From a virus, in the IMG/VR virus record IMGVR_UViG_3300027749_000058, positions 1-64,000 of that record: a stretch of DNA of 64,000 nucleotides. One strand, given 5' to 3'. This document shows, piece by piece, positions 41,469 through 50,696 of the stretch. A program made the position numbers and the translations under genes. The notes under the pieces were generated by a model. The model did no database searches, was not told the origin of the DNA, and saw nothing but the letters and a program-made list of their open reading frames with translations. Position 1 is the stretch's first letter; each line of letters starts with the position of its first letter.

Positions 41469-41552
41469 TTGTTGTTAAAATGTAGATTTAATTTATAAAA
41501 ATGTCAAATAATAAAAACGCGAAATTGGAGGTATTTATATAAAATAATAATT

Positions 41553-42749
41553 ATGAGAGGATATTTTGGATTAGGTCAATTATCACCATCAGAAAAATCT
41601 GATATTTTAGACCAACACAAACATGTTTATAACGGATATAAATCAATGTTACCACAAGTTTCAAATACACAACCATTATATGTGCAAGATTATGCCAATG
41701 ATAAAAATGGAATTACTGTGAACAATAAAGGTGAAGTTAAACATTATACAAACTTTGGAATTAATGAACAGGTTTCTAAAGAATCTATGTGTGAATGTGG
41801 TGGAATGATGTATGAAGGCGTTTGTAATGAATGTGGATCAAGTTATATGGAAGAAGGGACAAATGAAGGTAGTGGTGAATCTGAAATGTGTGAATGTGGT
41901 GGAATGATGCATGAAGGTGTTTGTAATGAATGTGGTTCAGGTTATATGGAAGAAGAAACTGGTCATTTAGATGACATTTATAATGTAGAAGATTTTGATC
42001 CAAAAGCAGGGTTTGATTATATTGAAGGTTCATCAAATGATGTAGATACTTTTGAAAAAAAGCATAAAAAGTTATCTAAAAATGGTGAAATGGAAGAACA
42101 AGGTGGTAATGCTGCAGATATGGATGTTGATGATGTTGATTCAGCATTTGATTTCGAATCAGAAGGACCAGGTATGGGAGATTCTTACCCTGTAACTGAA
42201 GAAGGAAATATGGATGACCCTGAAATTACTTACGATACTATGGAATCTGCTTGGATGGATGAAGAATTAGATGAAGTTGATATATCAGGATCTCAAGGAA
42301 TATATGCGGATATGGAACCAGCATATGATTTTGATAGTGGTGGAGCAGGACCAGCAGGACCTTATCAAAGAAGAAATGAACATGAATTTAGACCAAATGT
42401 TGATTTAGGAAAATCTTTTGAAAAATTGAAAGATAAAAAAAGTGATAAACATGGTATAGAATCATTCTTTAAGAATAAATTAAAAAGTTCCACAGATGAG
42501 GAGTTTTCACCTAATGAACATGAATCTGGATACGAAGGTGAAGATGAAGATGCATATTGGGAAAAAGATTTGGCACCAGATGAGCTTGATTTAGATTTAG
42601 ATAAATTTAATCCTAAAGACAAATCTTGGGAAGAAATTAAATCTCATACCGGAGATTGGGATGAAATTGATGAAGATTTACAAGAATCATTTATACATCA
42701 AAAAAATAAAATCATGGAAATGATGAATAGAATGAAAGTTATAAAATAA
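41553..42749 (+). CDS. Large acidic protein with two zinc-ribbon-like repeats and an INEQ site
   Basis: 398 residues. After an N-terminal helix (SPSEKSDILDQHKHVYNGY) comes FGINEQ near residue 70. Then two near-identical units, MCECGGMMYEGVCNECGSSYMEE and MCECGGMMHEGVCNECGSGYMEE, each with four Cys as CxC and CxxC, presumably binding zinc. The rest is very acidic and low complexity, ending in a helix with IHQKNKIMEMMNRM. TATTTAT box at 41532. Likely an internal virion or scaffold-like protein. Confidence 0.65.
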   Translation: MRGYFGLGQLSPSEKSDILDQHKHVYNGYKSMLPQVSNTQPLYVQDYANDKNGITVNNKGEVKHYTNFGINEQVSKESMCECGGMMYEGVCNECGSSYMEEGTNEGSGESEMCECGGMMHEGVCNECGSGYMEEETGHLDDIYNVEDFDPKAGFDYIEGSSNDVDTFEKKHKKLSKNGEMEEQGGNAADMDVDDVDSAFDFESEGPGMGDSYPVTEEGNMDDPEITYDTMESAWMDEELDEVDISGSQGIYADMEPAYDFDSGGAGPAGPYQRRNEHEFRPNVDLGKSFEKLKDKKSDKHGIESFFKNKLKSSTDEEFSPNEHESGYEGEDEDAYWEKDLAPDELDLDLDKFNPKDKSWEEIKSHTGDWDEIDEDLQESFIHQKNKIMEMMNRMKVIK

Positions 42750-42809
42750 AATAGAAATTTTTATAACTTTTGATTTCTTTTAAAGTATTTTTTTATAAAT
42801 TATTTCATT

Positions 42810-43112
42810 ATGGAAATTAAAGAAATTGTTAGTTATTTTTTAAACAGTGATTCAAACATTTTAGAAGTATCATTCAGAACTATTAATGATGAAGAAGATG
42901 TTTTAAGAACTGATAATATTGATTATTCTGTTGTTTCGGAATATGGTTTTGAGTTAGAGACAGAGTCCTTTAATTTTTTTAGTGAAGACTTTGAGGAAGA
43001 TTTAGTTCTTGAAGAAGATAAGATAGAGTTAGATGAAGACGAACTCATATCTTTTCTTAACGAATATTATACAATCAATCAAGAATCTTTACCAAAATCA
43101 GAATTTTATTAA
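42810..43112 (+). CDS. Hypothetical acidic protein
   Basis: 100 residues, strongly acidic (EDFEEDLVLEEDKIELDEDEL). No leader. Small acidic phage proteins may mimic DNA, but nothing specific is visible. Four-base overlap with the convergent lipoprotein gene. Confidence 0.6.
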   Translation: MEIKEIVSYFLNSDSNILEVSFRTINDEEDVLRTDNIDYSVVSEYGFELETESFNFFSEDFEEDLVLEEDKIELDEDELISFLNEYYTINQESLPKSEFY

Positions 43113-43660
43113 GGACCAGTACGAGTTAGACTGAATATGATTTTATATTCAGGACCATTTTTTCCGTATGGTGCAAAATCAAACCCTGATAACTGAAGAC
43201 TTTCAGGTAAATCACTATCAATATGTAGTGTTATTCTTCTATATGACTTTTCATTAATTGGAATATAATCAAACTGAATTTTACCCAAGTCATAAGCATT
43301 GTAACTATAAGGAACTCTATTATAGAATATTTCATTTGGAGATTCTCCATATTGCCATATATCTCGTAATGATCCTGTAGTTGTTCTCATTATCCAATTC
43401 ATTCTGATTGATGCGTAATCAAAATGTATATAAAAATCATTAACTTTTATGTAATTAAATGGGTTTGGTAGCATTGAATCCCGAAAAATTGCATTGGATA
43501 GATAGGTACTATCTATCACAACAGCATGTGATGTTGTTATAATTGTCATTTTACTTACAACATATTTTCCACTTAAAGTTAAATCGCTAACATTTGTGGT
43601 ATATTTCTCACATGAAATGAAAAAGAAAGTAATTATTAAAAAAGATATAAGTTTATTCAT
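43109..43660 (-). CDS. Lipoprotein
   Basis: 183 residues. Lipoprotein signal peptide with the lipobox ending FFISC (Cys17). The mature part looks like a beta-rich host-type surface lipoprotein (IKVNDFYIHFDYASIRMNW). TACCTTTG (43665-43672, minus) is four bases from the ATG. Phage lipoproteins can block superinfection; that is a guess here. Confidence 0.72.
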   Translation of the reverse strand: MNKLISFLIITFFFISCEKYTTNVSDLTLSGKYVVSKMTIITTSHAVVIDSTYLSNAIFRDSMLPNPFNYIKVNDFYIHFDYASIRMNWIMRTTTGSLRDIWQYGESPNEIFYNRVPYSYNAYDLGKIQFDYIPINEKSYRRITLHIDSDLPESLQLSGFDFAPYGKNGPEYKIIFSLTRTGP

Positions 43661-43664
43661 ATCG

Positions 43665-43672
43665 CAAAGGTA
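43665..43672 (-). promoter_or_regulatory. Host-type promoter TACCTTTG (minus)
   Basis: Fits TAnnTTTG; four bases before the lipoprotein start codon. Confidence 0.6.
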
Positions 43673-43706
43673 TGAGTTTTTGGTGAAATAAAAAATATTT
43701 ATTCAT

Positions 43707-44027
43707 ATGACTTTAGATGTAGATTTTTTAATTAATTTTTTAAAAAAATATACCGACAATAAAAATGGAGGTGAAATTAGAGAACAAGATTCTCCTGCAG
43801 CTGCTCCGGCACCTGAACCATCATCAGGGGGAAGTACTGCAGGATCATCTCCCTCAGGTAAGACACCTAAAAAGTGGTCAACAGGACTTACTAGAGGAAA
43901 GGCAAATCCAGTAGGTAACACAAAATGGGAAAGTGGAAGAACCTTAGGAAAAACATATATGAATGACCCTCATTACCAATGGACTTCAGGAAGACAAATG
44001 GGAAAAACAGGTGGATCCGATTACTAA
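43707..44027 (+). CDS. Tagged small protein with WxxGRxxGK repeats (IREQ site)
   Basis: 106 residues. N-terminal helix (DVDFLINFLKKYTDN) and IREQ at about 24-27, then a Pro/Ala/Ser/Gly linker. The C-terminal half has three units of the type W.(T/S)G(L/R).(R/L)GK: KWSTGLTRGKANP, KWESGRTLGKTY, QWTSGRQMGKTG. The repeat may bind DNA or a virion surface. TATTTAT box at 43696, four bases before the ATG. Confidence 0.65.
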   Translation: MTLDVDFLINFLKKYTDNKNGGEIREQDSPAAAPAPEPSSGGSTAGSSPSGKTPKKWSTGLTRGKANPVGNTKWESGRTLGKTYMNDPHYQWTSGRQMGKTGGSDY

Positions 44028-44055
44028 AACCGATATATTTATAAAATAAACCATT

Positions 44056-45294
44056 ATGCAAGATTTGAGTTTTTACGTTTCAAAAAATGGAAGATATATG
44101 ATGATGGAAAGTTCTATCTATGATAGAGTTCACAATCAATATGCCGACATTAATAACTTAAGTTTTTCTGATCTAATTAATATTATTGGAGAAAATGTTG
44201 GGTTTATGACTCAAAATTTAAAATCTGACTTACGAGAACTCTCATCTTTTACAAGAAAAACCGCATATAACGTTTTTGAATCTTTTGAAGCCGATAAGAA
44301 ATTATCATTAATGATGGAATATGAAGTTAAATTTGGAACATCATTATTGAAAGAATCAATCTCAAATCCAAATCAAATTATAAAAGAAACATGGAATTGG
44401 ATTAAAGAAAAAACACAACTTTTAGAACAAACTTATAATCCATTTAATAAAGATTTTTATTCAGGTTCAAATTGGAAAAAAGCTGGAGAAAATGTTGTAA
44501 ATGATGTTACAAGTACCGCTAAAAGTGTCGGTAATGCAGCATTACATCCTGTAGATACTGTGAATCAAGGAATTGATTGGGTTAAAAAAAATGGTATTGG
44601 TGGAGTAATGGAAAAAATTAGAGATGGACTTTATAGTGGTACAGGAACTGCAATTCAAATATTTTTACAGTTTACAGGAGTAGGTAATGTTGCAATTGGA
44701 ATTGTATGGGGATCAATGTTAGTTTATGATCTTTATAAAGTTTTTTCCGGAAAAGATTGGAGTTGGTTAAATATTTTATTTGACACTTTAGGTGTAATTT
44801 CAGGTGGAGCAGTTAAAGCACTTAAAGGTGCTATGTCAGGACTCAAAATTGCTGAAGGAGGTGGAACTGCTGGTATGAAAGCGGGAATCACCAAATTAGC
44901 AGAATCACCAGAAACAAAAGGATTTATGTCAATGATTTTGAATGGAATTTCAAAAGTTTGGGAGGGAATAAAAAGTGCCGGTACTTGGTTATCAGAAAAA
45001 TTAGGATTAAAATGGGCATCGGATTTATTGGGTAAAGCTGAAACATTTTTATCTGAAAATATTTTAAAACCTATTGGAAATGGACTTGGATTAAAAAGTG
45101 TTGGAAGTAAAATGGTAGGTGGAGCAACAGCTGGTGAAGCTACTCGTCAGTCATTAATTGGTACGACAAAAAGTAAAATAATAAATAAAGGAATAAATAA
45201 AGGAATTGATTTAGCTAGTGGAGATGCGACATCTGTTGCATCACAGGATATGTCAGCATCAATTGCCGATGAGTTTGCAAATTATGCATTTTAA
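44056..45294 (+). CDS. Large glycine-rich amphipathic protein, candidate ejection protein
   Basis: 412 residues. The first 120 are helical and end in LLEQ (about 121-124). The rest alternates amphipathic helices with Gly-rich hydrophobic segments (GTAIQIFLQFTGVGNVAIGIVWGSMLVYDLY; LFDTLGVISGGAVKALKGAMSG). Such sequences insert into membranes, so a role as internal protein that forms a channel on DNA entry is possible. Box TATTTAT at 44036. First of four large tagged genes. Confidence 0.6.
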   Translation: MQDLSFYVSKNGRYMMMESSIYDRVHNQYADINNLSFSDLINIIGENVGFMTQNLKSDLRELSSFTRKTAYNVFESFEADKKLSLMMEYEVKFGTSLLKESISNPNQIIKETWNWIKEKTQLLEQTYNPFNKDFYSGSNWKKAGENVVNDVTSTAKSVGNAALHPVDTVNQGIDWVKKNGIGGVMEKIRDGLYSGTGTAIQIFLQFTGVGNVAIGIVWGSMLVYDLYKVFSGKDWSWLNILFDTLGVISGGAVKALKGAMSGLKIAEGGGTAGMKAGITKLAESPETKGFMSMILNGISKVWEGIKSAGTWLSEKLGLKWASDLLGKAETFLSENILKPIGNGLGLKSVGSKMVGGATAGEATRQSLIGTTKSKIINKGINKGIDLASGDATSVASQDMSASIADEFANYAF

Positions 45295-45303
45295 TAGAAA
45301 AAT

Positions 45304-46530
45304 ATGAAAATTAATAAAAACAAAACATTAGAGAGAGTCTTACTAATGATGAAATATGACTTAAATAAAACTTTAAGTGAAAATTCAAATGTGGTTAAAA
45401 AAGAATTTTCCGAACAATTAAATGAAGCACCTCCAAGAGTAAAACCAATAGCACCAAAAATGAATATAGGTGCTGCAAAAGTTGCAAGAACTTCATCAAT
45501 TACTAGACTTAAAAATGCCGCACAAAATGGGCCTTTAAGCGCTGTACAAAGATCTCAATTTGGTAAAGATTTATTACAAAAACAAGTTCAGGTATATGCA
45601 AGTACTAAATTACCTAATGGGTCATATCCAACAGTTGCTCAACAAAGAGCATATGCAAAACAATTAGTGTCAAATGGTACTATTACAAATCAAATAAATA
45701 AAATTGCTGGAAAGAATGCGGGAACACCTGGAATTGTAACTACAGGAAACACTTCTAAAAATACAAAAACTCCAACACCAAAAGACGCAGGAATAATAAC
45801 CCAACTTAAACAATCATTTACCGGTGCTAACTGGAAAAAGATTTTTGCATATGCAGTCGGAATTGGAGGACTTAGCGCTGGTGTTTGGTATTTCTTTTTA
45901 AGAGATACTGCCAATGTTAGTCTATGTTTATTAGATAGTTTAACAGATGAAGAAATTTTACAATTAAATGGTAGTACTACAGGTAATATAACAAGAACTA
46001 AAATTGGTAATAAAATTGCCGATCTTAATGGAGGTCTTGTTTTTGGATTAGATAATGGTAAAGTAACCACCGGTAATGGAAAATATAAAGGTACCTATTC
46101 TTGTGATGGAAATAATATTAAAGTTGAAATTGCTGGAGCTGTATTTACAATTGTTGGAGGAAATGGTGGTGGAGGAAATGGTGGTGGAGGAAATGGTAGT
46201 CAAGGACAATATAAACAATGTTCTGAAACATTACCAATCGCTATGTATTGTAAAAACTCAACAGTTAGTAGAGTACAAGGATGCTTAAATATTAAACAAG
46301 ATGGAGCATTTGGACCTTTAACATCTCAAGCATTAGTAAATAAAGGTGTTGATGGACAATCTATTACTCAAGCATCTATTGATAAAGTATGTGGTGGTGG
46401 ATCTAGCGGACAACCCGAACAAGAAAAAGACCCATCAACTGCGTTATCTGATGATTTAAGTAGTCAACCGGCAACAGGAGTATCACAATCTACAACAGTT
46501 GCATCAACACAAGGTGATCAAAATTTATAA
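45304..46530 (+). CDS. Tagged protein with a membrane span and peptidoglycan-binding-like domain
   Basis: 408 residues. N-terminal helix (TLERVLLMMKYDLNKTLSE) and L-N-E at about 40-42. One hydrophobic span (WKKIFAYAVGIGGLSAGVWYFFL). Then a beta domain, a GGGGNGGGGNG linker, and a peptidoglycan-binding-like unit with two Cys (VSRVQGCLNIKQDGAFGPLTSQAL). Low-complexity tail. The layout fits a virion protein that reaches the wall during infection. Confidence 0.65.
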   Translation: MKINKNKTLERVLLMMKYDLNKTLSENSNVVKKEFSEQLNEAPPRVKPIAPKMNIGAAKVARTSSITRLKNAAQNGPLSAVQRSQFGKDLLQKQVQVYASTKLPNGSYPTVAQQRAYAKQLVSNGTITNQINKIAGKNAGTPGIVTTGNTSKNTKTPTPKDAGIITQLKQSFTGANWKKIFAYAVGIGGLSAGVWYFFLRDTANVSLCLLDSLTDEEILQLNGSTTGNITRTKIGNKIADLNGGLVFGLDNGKVTTGNGKYKGTYSCDGNNIKVEIAGAVFTIVGGNGGGGNGGGGNGSQGQYKQCSETLPIAMYCKNSTVSRVQGCLNIKQDGAFGPLTSQALVNKGVDGQSITQASIDKVCGGGSSGQPEQEKDPSTALSDDLSSQPATGVSQSTTVASTQGDQNL

Positions 46531-46539
46531 TATTAAAAT

Positions 46540-47472
46540 ATGTCAAAGAAATTTATAATTAACGAAGAAGAAAAATCAGAAATCTTAAAAAAACATATTG
46601 ATTTTAAAAAGGTCTTACAAGAAAAATTATCTAATTTAAATAGAGGATTGGTAAATGAGCAATTTAATACAGGAGTTACTAATGACCCATTATTAATGGC
46701 CGCTGAAAAAGCTAAATGTATTTCTGGTGGTAAATTCATTACTTGGGAAGGAAAACCTGGTTATTATAAAGTAGCAACCACAGATAGAGATGGGAGATAC
46801 TCAATTGGAGATAAACTTGTAATTTATAATGATTATACTTATGAGGTGTATCCTAAAGATCGTTCAAAAAGAAAACAATTTGTTTGGTCTTGTCCTCAAA
46901 TTAACCAAGATACTGAATTAAAAAAAGCTGAAGAACAACAAGGATTAACAACAAAACAAAAACAATTTAGTGACGGATTGGTTGCTCAAGGATATGTTAT
47001 TGATCCATCGCCATGGGATATCACATCTAAAAGACTTAAAAAAGCTGAAATAGAACAAATTCCAGGACTTGCAGATTTATTTCCAAATGGTTTAAATGTT
47101 TATTTTGACCCAACAAAAATAAAGGGAAGTAATATTACAGGATATAAAGACAGATCAGCATCAATGACACCTGACGTAAACTCTTGTAAAGATTTTGTTC
47201 AAACATATTTTAACGATTATAAAGGTGGCGGTGAAGGTAATCCACAAGATACCGAATTTGCTGACTTGAAAAATAAAGTTCAAGCTTGTGCAAATAAATG
47301 GTATCCTAAATGGTCAGGATTATCAGGTGGTGTTTTAGGAATCGGATCAGGTCAAAATCATTTGGATGATATGATAGACGTTTTAACAGGAGTTAAAACA
47401 AATTATGAAGGAGTTGGAATTCCATCAAGAACAACAGGTTGGGGATTAACACCTCCAAGAACAAAAAGATAA
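46540..47472 (+). CDS. Tagged protein (FIINEEEKSEILKKH leader)
   Basis: 310 residues. The leader is the variant type (KKFIINEEEKSEILKKHIDF) and a V-N-E-Q site follows near residue 39. The body has two Cys (AEKAKCISGGK and VWSCPQINQ) and a DVNSCKDFVQTYFNDYKG helix. Not recognised. Nine-base gap after the previous gene. Confidence 0.62.
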   Translation: MSKKFIINEEEKSEILKKHIDFKKVLQEKLSNLNRGLVNEQFNTGVTNDPLLMAAEKAKCISGGKFITWEGKPGYYKVATTDRDGRYSIGDKLVIYNDYTYEVYPKDRSKRKQFVWSCPQINQDTELKKAEEQQGLTTKQKQFSDGLVAQGYVIDPSPWDITSKRLKKAEIEQIPGLADLFPNGLNVYFDPTKIKGSNITGYKDRSASMTPDVNSCKDFVQTYFNDYKGGGEGNPQDTEFADLKNKVQACANKWYPKWSGLSGGVLGIGSGQNHLDDMIDVLTGVKTNYEGVGIPSRTTGWGLTPPRTKR

Positions 47473-47480
47473 GAATTACT

Positions 47481-48233
47481 ATGAAATTAGATAAAGAAAT
47501 TAAAAAGAAACTTTTAGAAACAAAAGAACAAAAAAATAAGTTAATTATTGAGCAAGAAATTGTTCGTAGTAGACTTATGATGATATTTGAAAGTGAAGAT
47601 AATCTTAAAAATTGGGATAATTTATCTGATAAAAAAAGGTTTAAAATTAGTTGTAAGTTTTTACAAGAAGTATCCTTTCAACAACAAAATGGAGTCATTA
47701 GTGAACAATTTTTAGATACTATTAAATCTATTTTTGGGTCAAGTGTTGGAGGTGGATTTGGTCAAGCAATATTAGAACCGGCTGTTAGCTGGATTTTATC
47801 AGGATTAGGTATGGAAAGTAATTCATTCATTAAAAAGTTCGTAGTATCTTTTTTAACACAACAAGAAGGGTTTTGGAATTATTTGAAAGATTGTAAAACA
47901 TTAACAAAAGGTATTGCAGAATCTATTGCCAAGGCAACACTTATGCAAGTTCAACAAAGTACAGGTACTGGTGGATTTTGGATGGATGCGGTAAGAAATA
48001 CTTTATATAATTATTTAACACCAAAACCTGGTGATGATAGTGGATTTGTTGGAGGTATTGAAAAAGAAATTGAAGATAAGGTTTGTGGATATTGGAATAA
48101 AGCAACAGGAAATGCAAAAAATGTTTTAACTAAACTAAATGGTGAAAAACAAGCACAAAGTACAGAAACAAACACACAAACAACTCCACCACCACCTGCA
48201 GGAACAACTGCAGTATTTCCAACAGGTAAATAA
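47481..48233 (+). CDS. Tagged protein with ISEQ site and membrane-active middle
   Basis: 250 residues from the ATG after the stop of the upstream gene (the longer frame overlaps it). N-terminal helix rich in Lys (KEIKKKLLETKEQKNKL), I-S-E-Q near residue 74-77, then a Gly-rich h hydrophobic part (FGSSVGGGFGQAILEPAVSWILSGLG), charged helices and a Thr/Pro tail. Last of the four-gene virion-like run. Confidence 0.62.
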   Translation: MKLDKEIKKKLLETKEQKNKLIIEQEIVRSRLMMIFESEDNLKNWDNLSDKKRFKISCKFLQEVSFQQQNGVISEQFLDTIKSIFGSSVGGGFGQAILEPAVSWILSGLGMESNSFIKKFVVSFLTQQEGFWNYLKDCKTLTKGIAESIAKATLMQVQQSTGTGGFWMDAVRNTLYNYLTPKPGDDSGFVGGIEKEIEDKVCGYWNKATGNAKNVLTKLNGEKQAQSTETNTQTTPPPPAGTTAVFPTGK

Positions 48234-48302
48234 TATTGATTCTTAGTGAATCATATTTATAAATGAGGACTAAAACAAAAAAGGGGGTGTTCTAAATCTA
48301 AA

Positions 48303-48331
48303 AAAAGAAGGGTTATTTACCCTTCTTTTTT
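48303..48331. terminator. Bidirectional terminator overlapping the clpP stop
   Basis: AAGAAGGGT paired with ACCCTTCTT, A-rich left and T-rich right. The clpP stop codon lies in its loop, so that the hairpin overlaps the last codons. Confidence 0.8.
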
Positions 48332-48993
48332 GTTTTAACAATCTCATCAATAATTCCATATTCTACAGCCTCTTCAGCACTTAACCAAAAATCACGAGCA
48401 GCATCTTCCGTAACTTGTTCTGCGGATTTACCACAAAAACCACCTAATAACTCAAATAAAATTTTATTTGTCTTTTCCCATTCAACAAAATTAATTCTTG
48501 CATCTTGAATGTTACCTCCAGCACCACCTGAAGTTTGATGTAACATAGTCTTAGAGAATTTTAAAGAACTACGTTTACCTTTGGTACCTGCTCCAAGTAA
48601 TACAGAACCCATTGATGCGGCCATACCTGTATTTACAGTTCTAATGTCACAAGAGATGTAGTTCATTACATCTACCATAGATAGTCCTGATTTAACACTC
48701 CCACCTGGAGAGTCAATATGCATTGTGATATCAGTTTTATCTGAAGAATCTAAATACATTAATTGAGCTTGAACAACGGTAGACATTCTATCATCAACTC
48801 CGCCTGCGACCCATAGTAATCGGTCTCTCATTAATCTTGAGAAAATATCCATCTGAGTTACTCTCATTTCTCTTTCTTCCAAGATATAAGGAGTCATTGA
48901 TGATTCAATATGGTTTCCAATATTGTGTAAGTCTAATGAATTCTTCCCCAAATGTTTTACGTAATAATTTTGAAAATCTTGTCCTACTGTCAT
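48313..48993 (-). CDS. clpP: ClpP-type serine protease
   Basis: 226 residues. Catalytic triad Ser127 (GMAASMGS), His152 (TMLHQ) and Asp201 (DFWLS), plus the IDSPGGSV oxyanion strand. ClpP works as a tetradecamer with an AAA+ unfoldase, none of which is encoded here. In some phages ClpP-like proteases mature the head. It is next to the tagged virion genes, so it is one possible processor of the leaders; T4 uses an unrelated enzyme. TACTTTTG (49009-49016, minus) is a likely promoter. Confidence 0.93.
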   Translation of the reverse strand: MTVGQDFQNYYVKHLGKNSLDLHNIGNHIESSMTPYILEEREMRVTQMDIFSRLMRDRLLWVAGGVDDRMSTVVQAQLMYLDSSDKTDITMHIDSPGGSVKSGLSMVDVMNYISCDIRTVNTGMAASMGSVLLGAGTKGKRSSLKFSKTMLHQTSGGAGGNIQDARINFVEWEKTNKILFELLGGFCGKSAEQVTEDAARDFWLSAEEAVEYGIIDEIVKTKKKGK

Positions 48994-49039
48994 AATTTAT
49001 ATTTTTTACAAAAGTAATATTTTTTTTTTATAAAAAAAA

Positions 49040-49330
49040 TTATTCTGTAATTTCTTTATTAGATTCTGGTTCTGTTGCTTTCATATTAACTCCTGTTCCT
49101 TCGGGAATGTCTTCTTCACACATATAAATGTGAACTTGTTCATTATTTTTAAAAACAATTACTTTTTTAACATTTTCTCCTAAATTAACATCTCCTGTAA
49201 TATCAACGACAATTCCTTCATCATCTTTTAATATTAACCCTAAAGCTCTTGCAAAGATTAATGATGAGTTTAATAAATCTTGTGGATTTTGTCCTTGTCC
49301 GGCTTGATTTGGGTTTGTATAATTATCCAT
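49040..49330 (-). CDS. Hypothetical protein
   Basis: 96 residues with a low-complexity N-terminus (NPNQAGQGQNPQDLLNSSL), a beta-rich core (VKKVIVFKNNEQVHIYMCEED) and an acidic end. Unknown. Confidence 0.58.
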   Translation of the reverse strand: MDNYTNPNQAGQGQNPQDLLNSSLIFARALGLILKDDEGIVVDITGDVNLGENVKKVIVFKNNEQVHIYMCEEDIPEGTGVNMKATEPESNKEITE

Positions 49331-49366
49331 AATTATTTTTTGTATTTTAAAGTTAATATTTTGTTT

Positions 49367-49855
49367 TTAATAAACAAATGATTTTTGATATTCATTCCAA
49401 ACTTTTTGTAATCCATCTGTTTCATTTATTAATGATGGTATAAAGGGCTTATGTTTCATTACCAATTTGGCTTCTTCAGGAGTTTTACTTCCTTTTTTGA
49501 GATTACATTTAAAACATGATGTAACCAAGTTTGTCCATTCATTTCCCCCACCTTTAGATTTAGGGATTACGTGGTCTAATGTTAGTTCTTTTTTTGACCC
49601 ACAATAAACGCATTCGTGTCCATCTCTTTTATAAATTCTTGATCTATTGGCCCTTAAATTTTTGGCTTGATGTTTAATATATTTTAATAATCTAATAATT
49701 AGTGGGCGCAAAAATGTTTTATATCCGCTAACAATAGGGTTATCATCTGATTTAATTAATTCAGCCCTACCTTTATCAACCAATACAAAACCCCGCCTAA
49801 TAGTTGTTATATTAAGAGGGGTGTAGTCATAATTTAATACTAAAACACCGCTCAT
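49367..49855 (-). CDS. HNH endonuclease
   Basis: 162 residues. Zinc-binding CVYCG and CFKCN flank the HNH core LTLDHVIPKSKGGGNEWTNL. The N-terminal VLVLNYDYTPLNITTIRRGFVLVDKGRAEL part is the usual extension of this HNH subfamily, which is common in bacteria and phages and not necessarily mobile. Confidence 0.92.
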   Translation of the reverse strand: MSGVLVLNYDYTPLNITTIRRGFVLVDKGRAELIKSDDNPIVSGYKTFLRPLIIRLLKYIKHQAKNLRANRSRIYKRDGHECVYCGSKKELTLDHVIPKSKGGGNEWTNLVTSCFKCNLKKGSKTPEEAKLVMKHKPFIPSLINETDGLQKVWNEYQKSFVY

Positions 49856-49899
49856 TACAATAATTTTTTACAATAATAGTTTATTTTATGATAAAAACA

Positions 49900-49921
49900 A
49901 AAAAGGGGTCAAAGACCCCTA
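49900..49921 (-). terminator. Intrinsic terminator
   Basis: GGGGTC with GACCCC over AAA; T-rich on the minus strand, after the micropeptide at 49939. Confidence 0.75.
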
Positions 49922-49938
49922 ATTAATATACTACAGAT

Positions 49939-50037
49939 TTAGTAATAGTTTATGGTTTGAGGTTTTTTAATTCTCAATACATCCGAGTTCTCATACTTAA
50001 TAATCTCCAAAAGACTTTCTCTATTTCTGTTTATCAT
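49939..50037 (-). CDS. Micropeptide
   Basis: 32 residues, charged (NRNRESLLEIIKYENSD). Preceded on its strand by TATTTATTATT directly before the ATG, and followed by a terminator, which together support a real short gene. Confidence 0.45.
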   Translation of the reverse strand: MINRNRESLLEIIKYENSDVLRIKKPQTINYY

Positions 50038-50081
50038 AATAATAAATATCTAAAAAAATTTTGTGAAATCAATTATTATAT

Positions 50082-50089
50082 TATCTTTG
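50082..50089 (+). promoter_or_regulatory. Host-type promoter TATCTTTG
   Basis: TATCTTTG 16 bases before the ATG at 50106, with TTTTG about 20 bases further up. Confidence 0.65.
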
Positions 50090-50105
50090 TAAAAATTATT
50101 GAGAT

Positions 50106-50405
50106 ATGATTCATTTACCAACAGCAACAACTATGGGAACAAGTTTCCATGATACAACATTTAAATCAACTCCGAATCAATTAATTGAGGTATTAGGAGA
50201 AATCACCTATAAAGGTAGTAGTGACGAAAAAAGCACTATGGAATGGGTTAGAGAATTGGATAGTGCGGATGTTTTCACCGTATATGATTGGAAGTATTAT
50301 AGAGAACTTGAAATGGATGAAGAAATCCTATGGCACATTGGAGGAAAAAATAAATACATAACCGAACAGGCAAAAAAAGAAATTCTTAACCTTTTAAATA
50401 AATAA
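50106..50405 (+). CDS. Hypothetical early-type protein
   Basis: 99 residues. LPTATTMGTSFHDTTFKSTPNQLIEVLGEITYKG followed by YDWKYYRELEMDEEILWHIGG. Host-type promoter. I recall similar proteins in phages of Bacteroidota, without function. Confidence 0.6.
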   Translation: MIHLPTATTMGTSFHDTTFKSTPNQLIEVLGEITYKGSSDEKSTMEWVRELDSADVFTVYDWKYYRELEMDEEILWHIGGKNKYITEQAKKEILNLLNK

Positions 50406-50408
50406 AAT

Positions 50409-50687
50409 ATGCCAGATTTTTATGTTGATACTATTACAGTAGATGCTTACGAGTATGTAACGAGTTGTACCAAGAGTGAAATTAAAGAATTAATTTCGGA
50501 ATTAGTTGATGGTGATTACCTTCCATCATCAGTATTAAAATTAAATAAGGAAGGTAAGGTAGACGATGGACTTGGAAGATTACAATCTGATTTTGTAGAA
50601 AAATTAGATAAATTATCTAAAGTTTATTATTCTTTATCTAAAGAGGATGAAGAATTTTTGCAAACAATTTTTAACAAATACATATAA
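50409..50687 (+). CDS. Conserved hypothetical phage protein
   Basis: 92 residues: helical, with CTKSEIKELISELVDGDYLP and a SKVYYSLSKEDEEFLQTIFNKY end. Three bases after the previous gene. Unknown function. Confidence 0.6.
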   Translation: MPDFYVDTITVDAYEYVTSCTKSEIKELISELVDGDYLPSSVLKLNKEGKVDDGLGRLQSDFVEKLDKLSKVYYSLSKEDEEFLQTIFNKYI

Positions 50688-50696
50688 ATAAAAACT

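Noticed and set aside
41785-42036. Minus-strand His/Leu-rich ORF opposite the four-cysteine repeat
   Set aside because: Antisense shadow of the repetitive, acidic coding region.
46076-46288. Val/Glu-rich ORF within the gene at 45304
   Set aside because: Frame-shifted reading of the GGGGNGGGGN linker and its surroundings.
48313-48993. ClpP as the proven leader protease
   Set aside because: Position and family make it possible, but nothing in the sequence ties its specificity to (L/I)xEQ; a prohead protease may lie outside the window.
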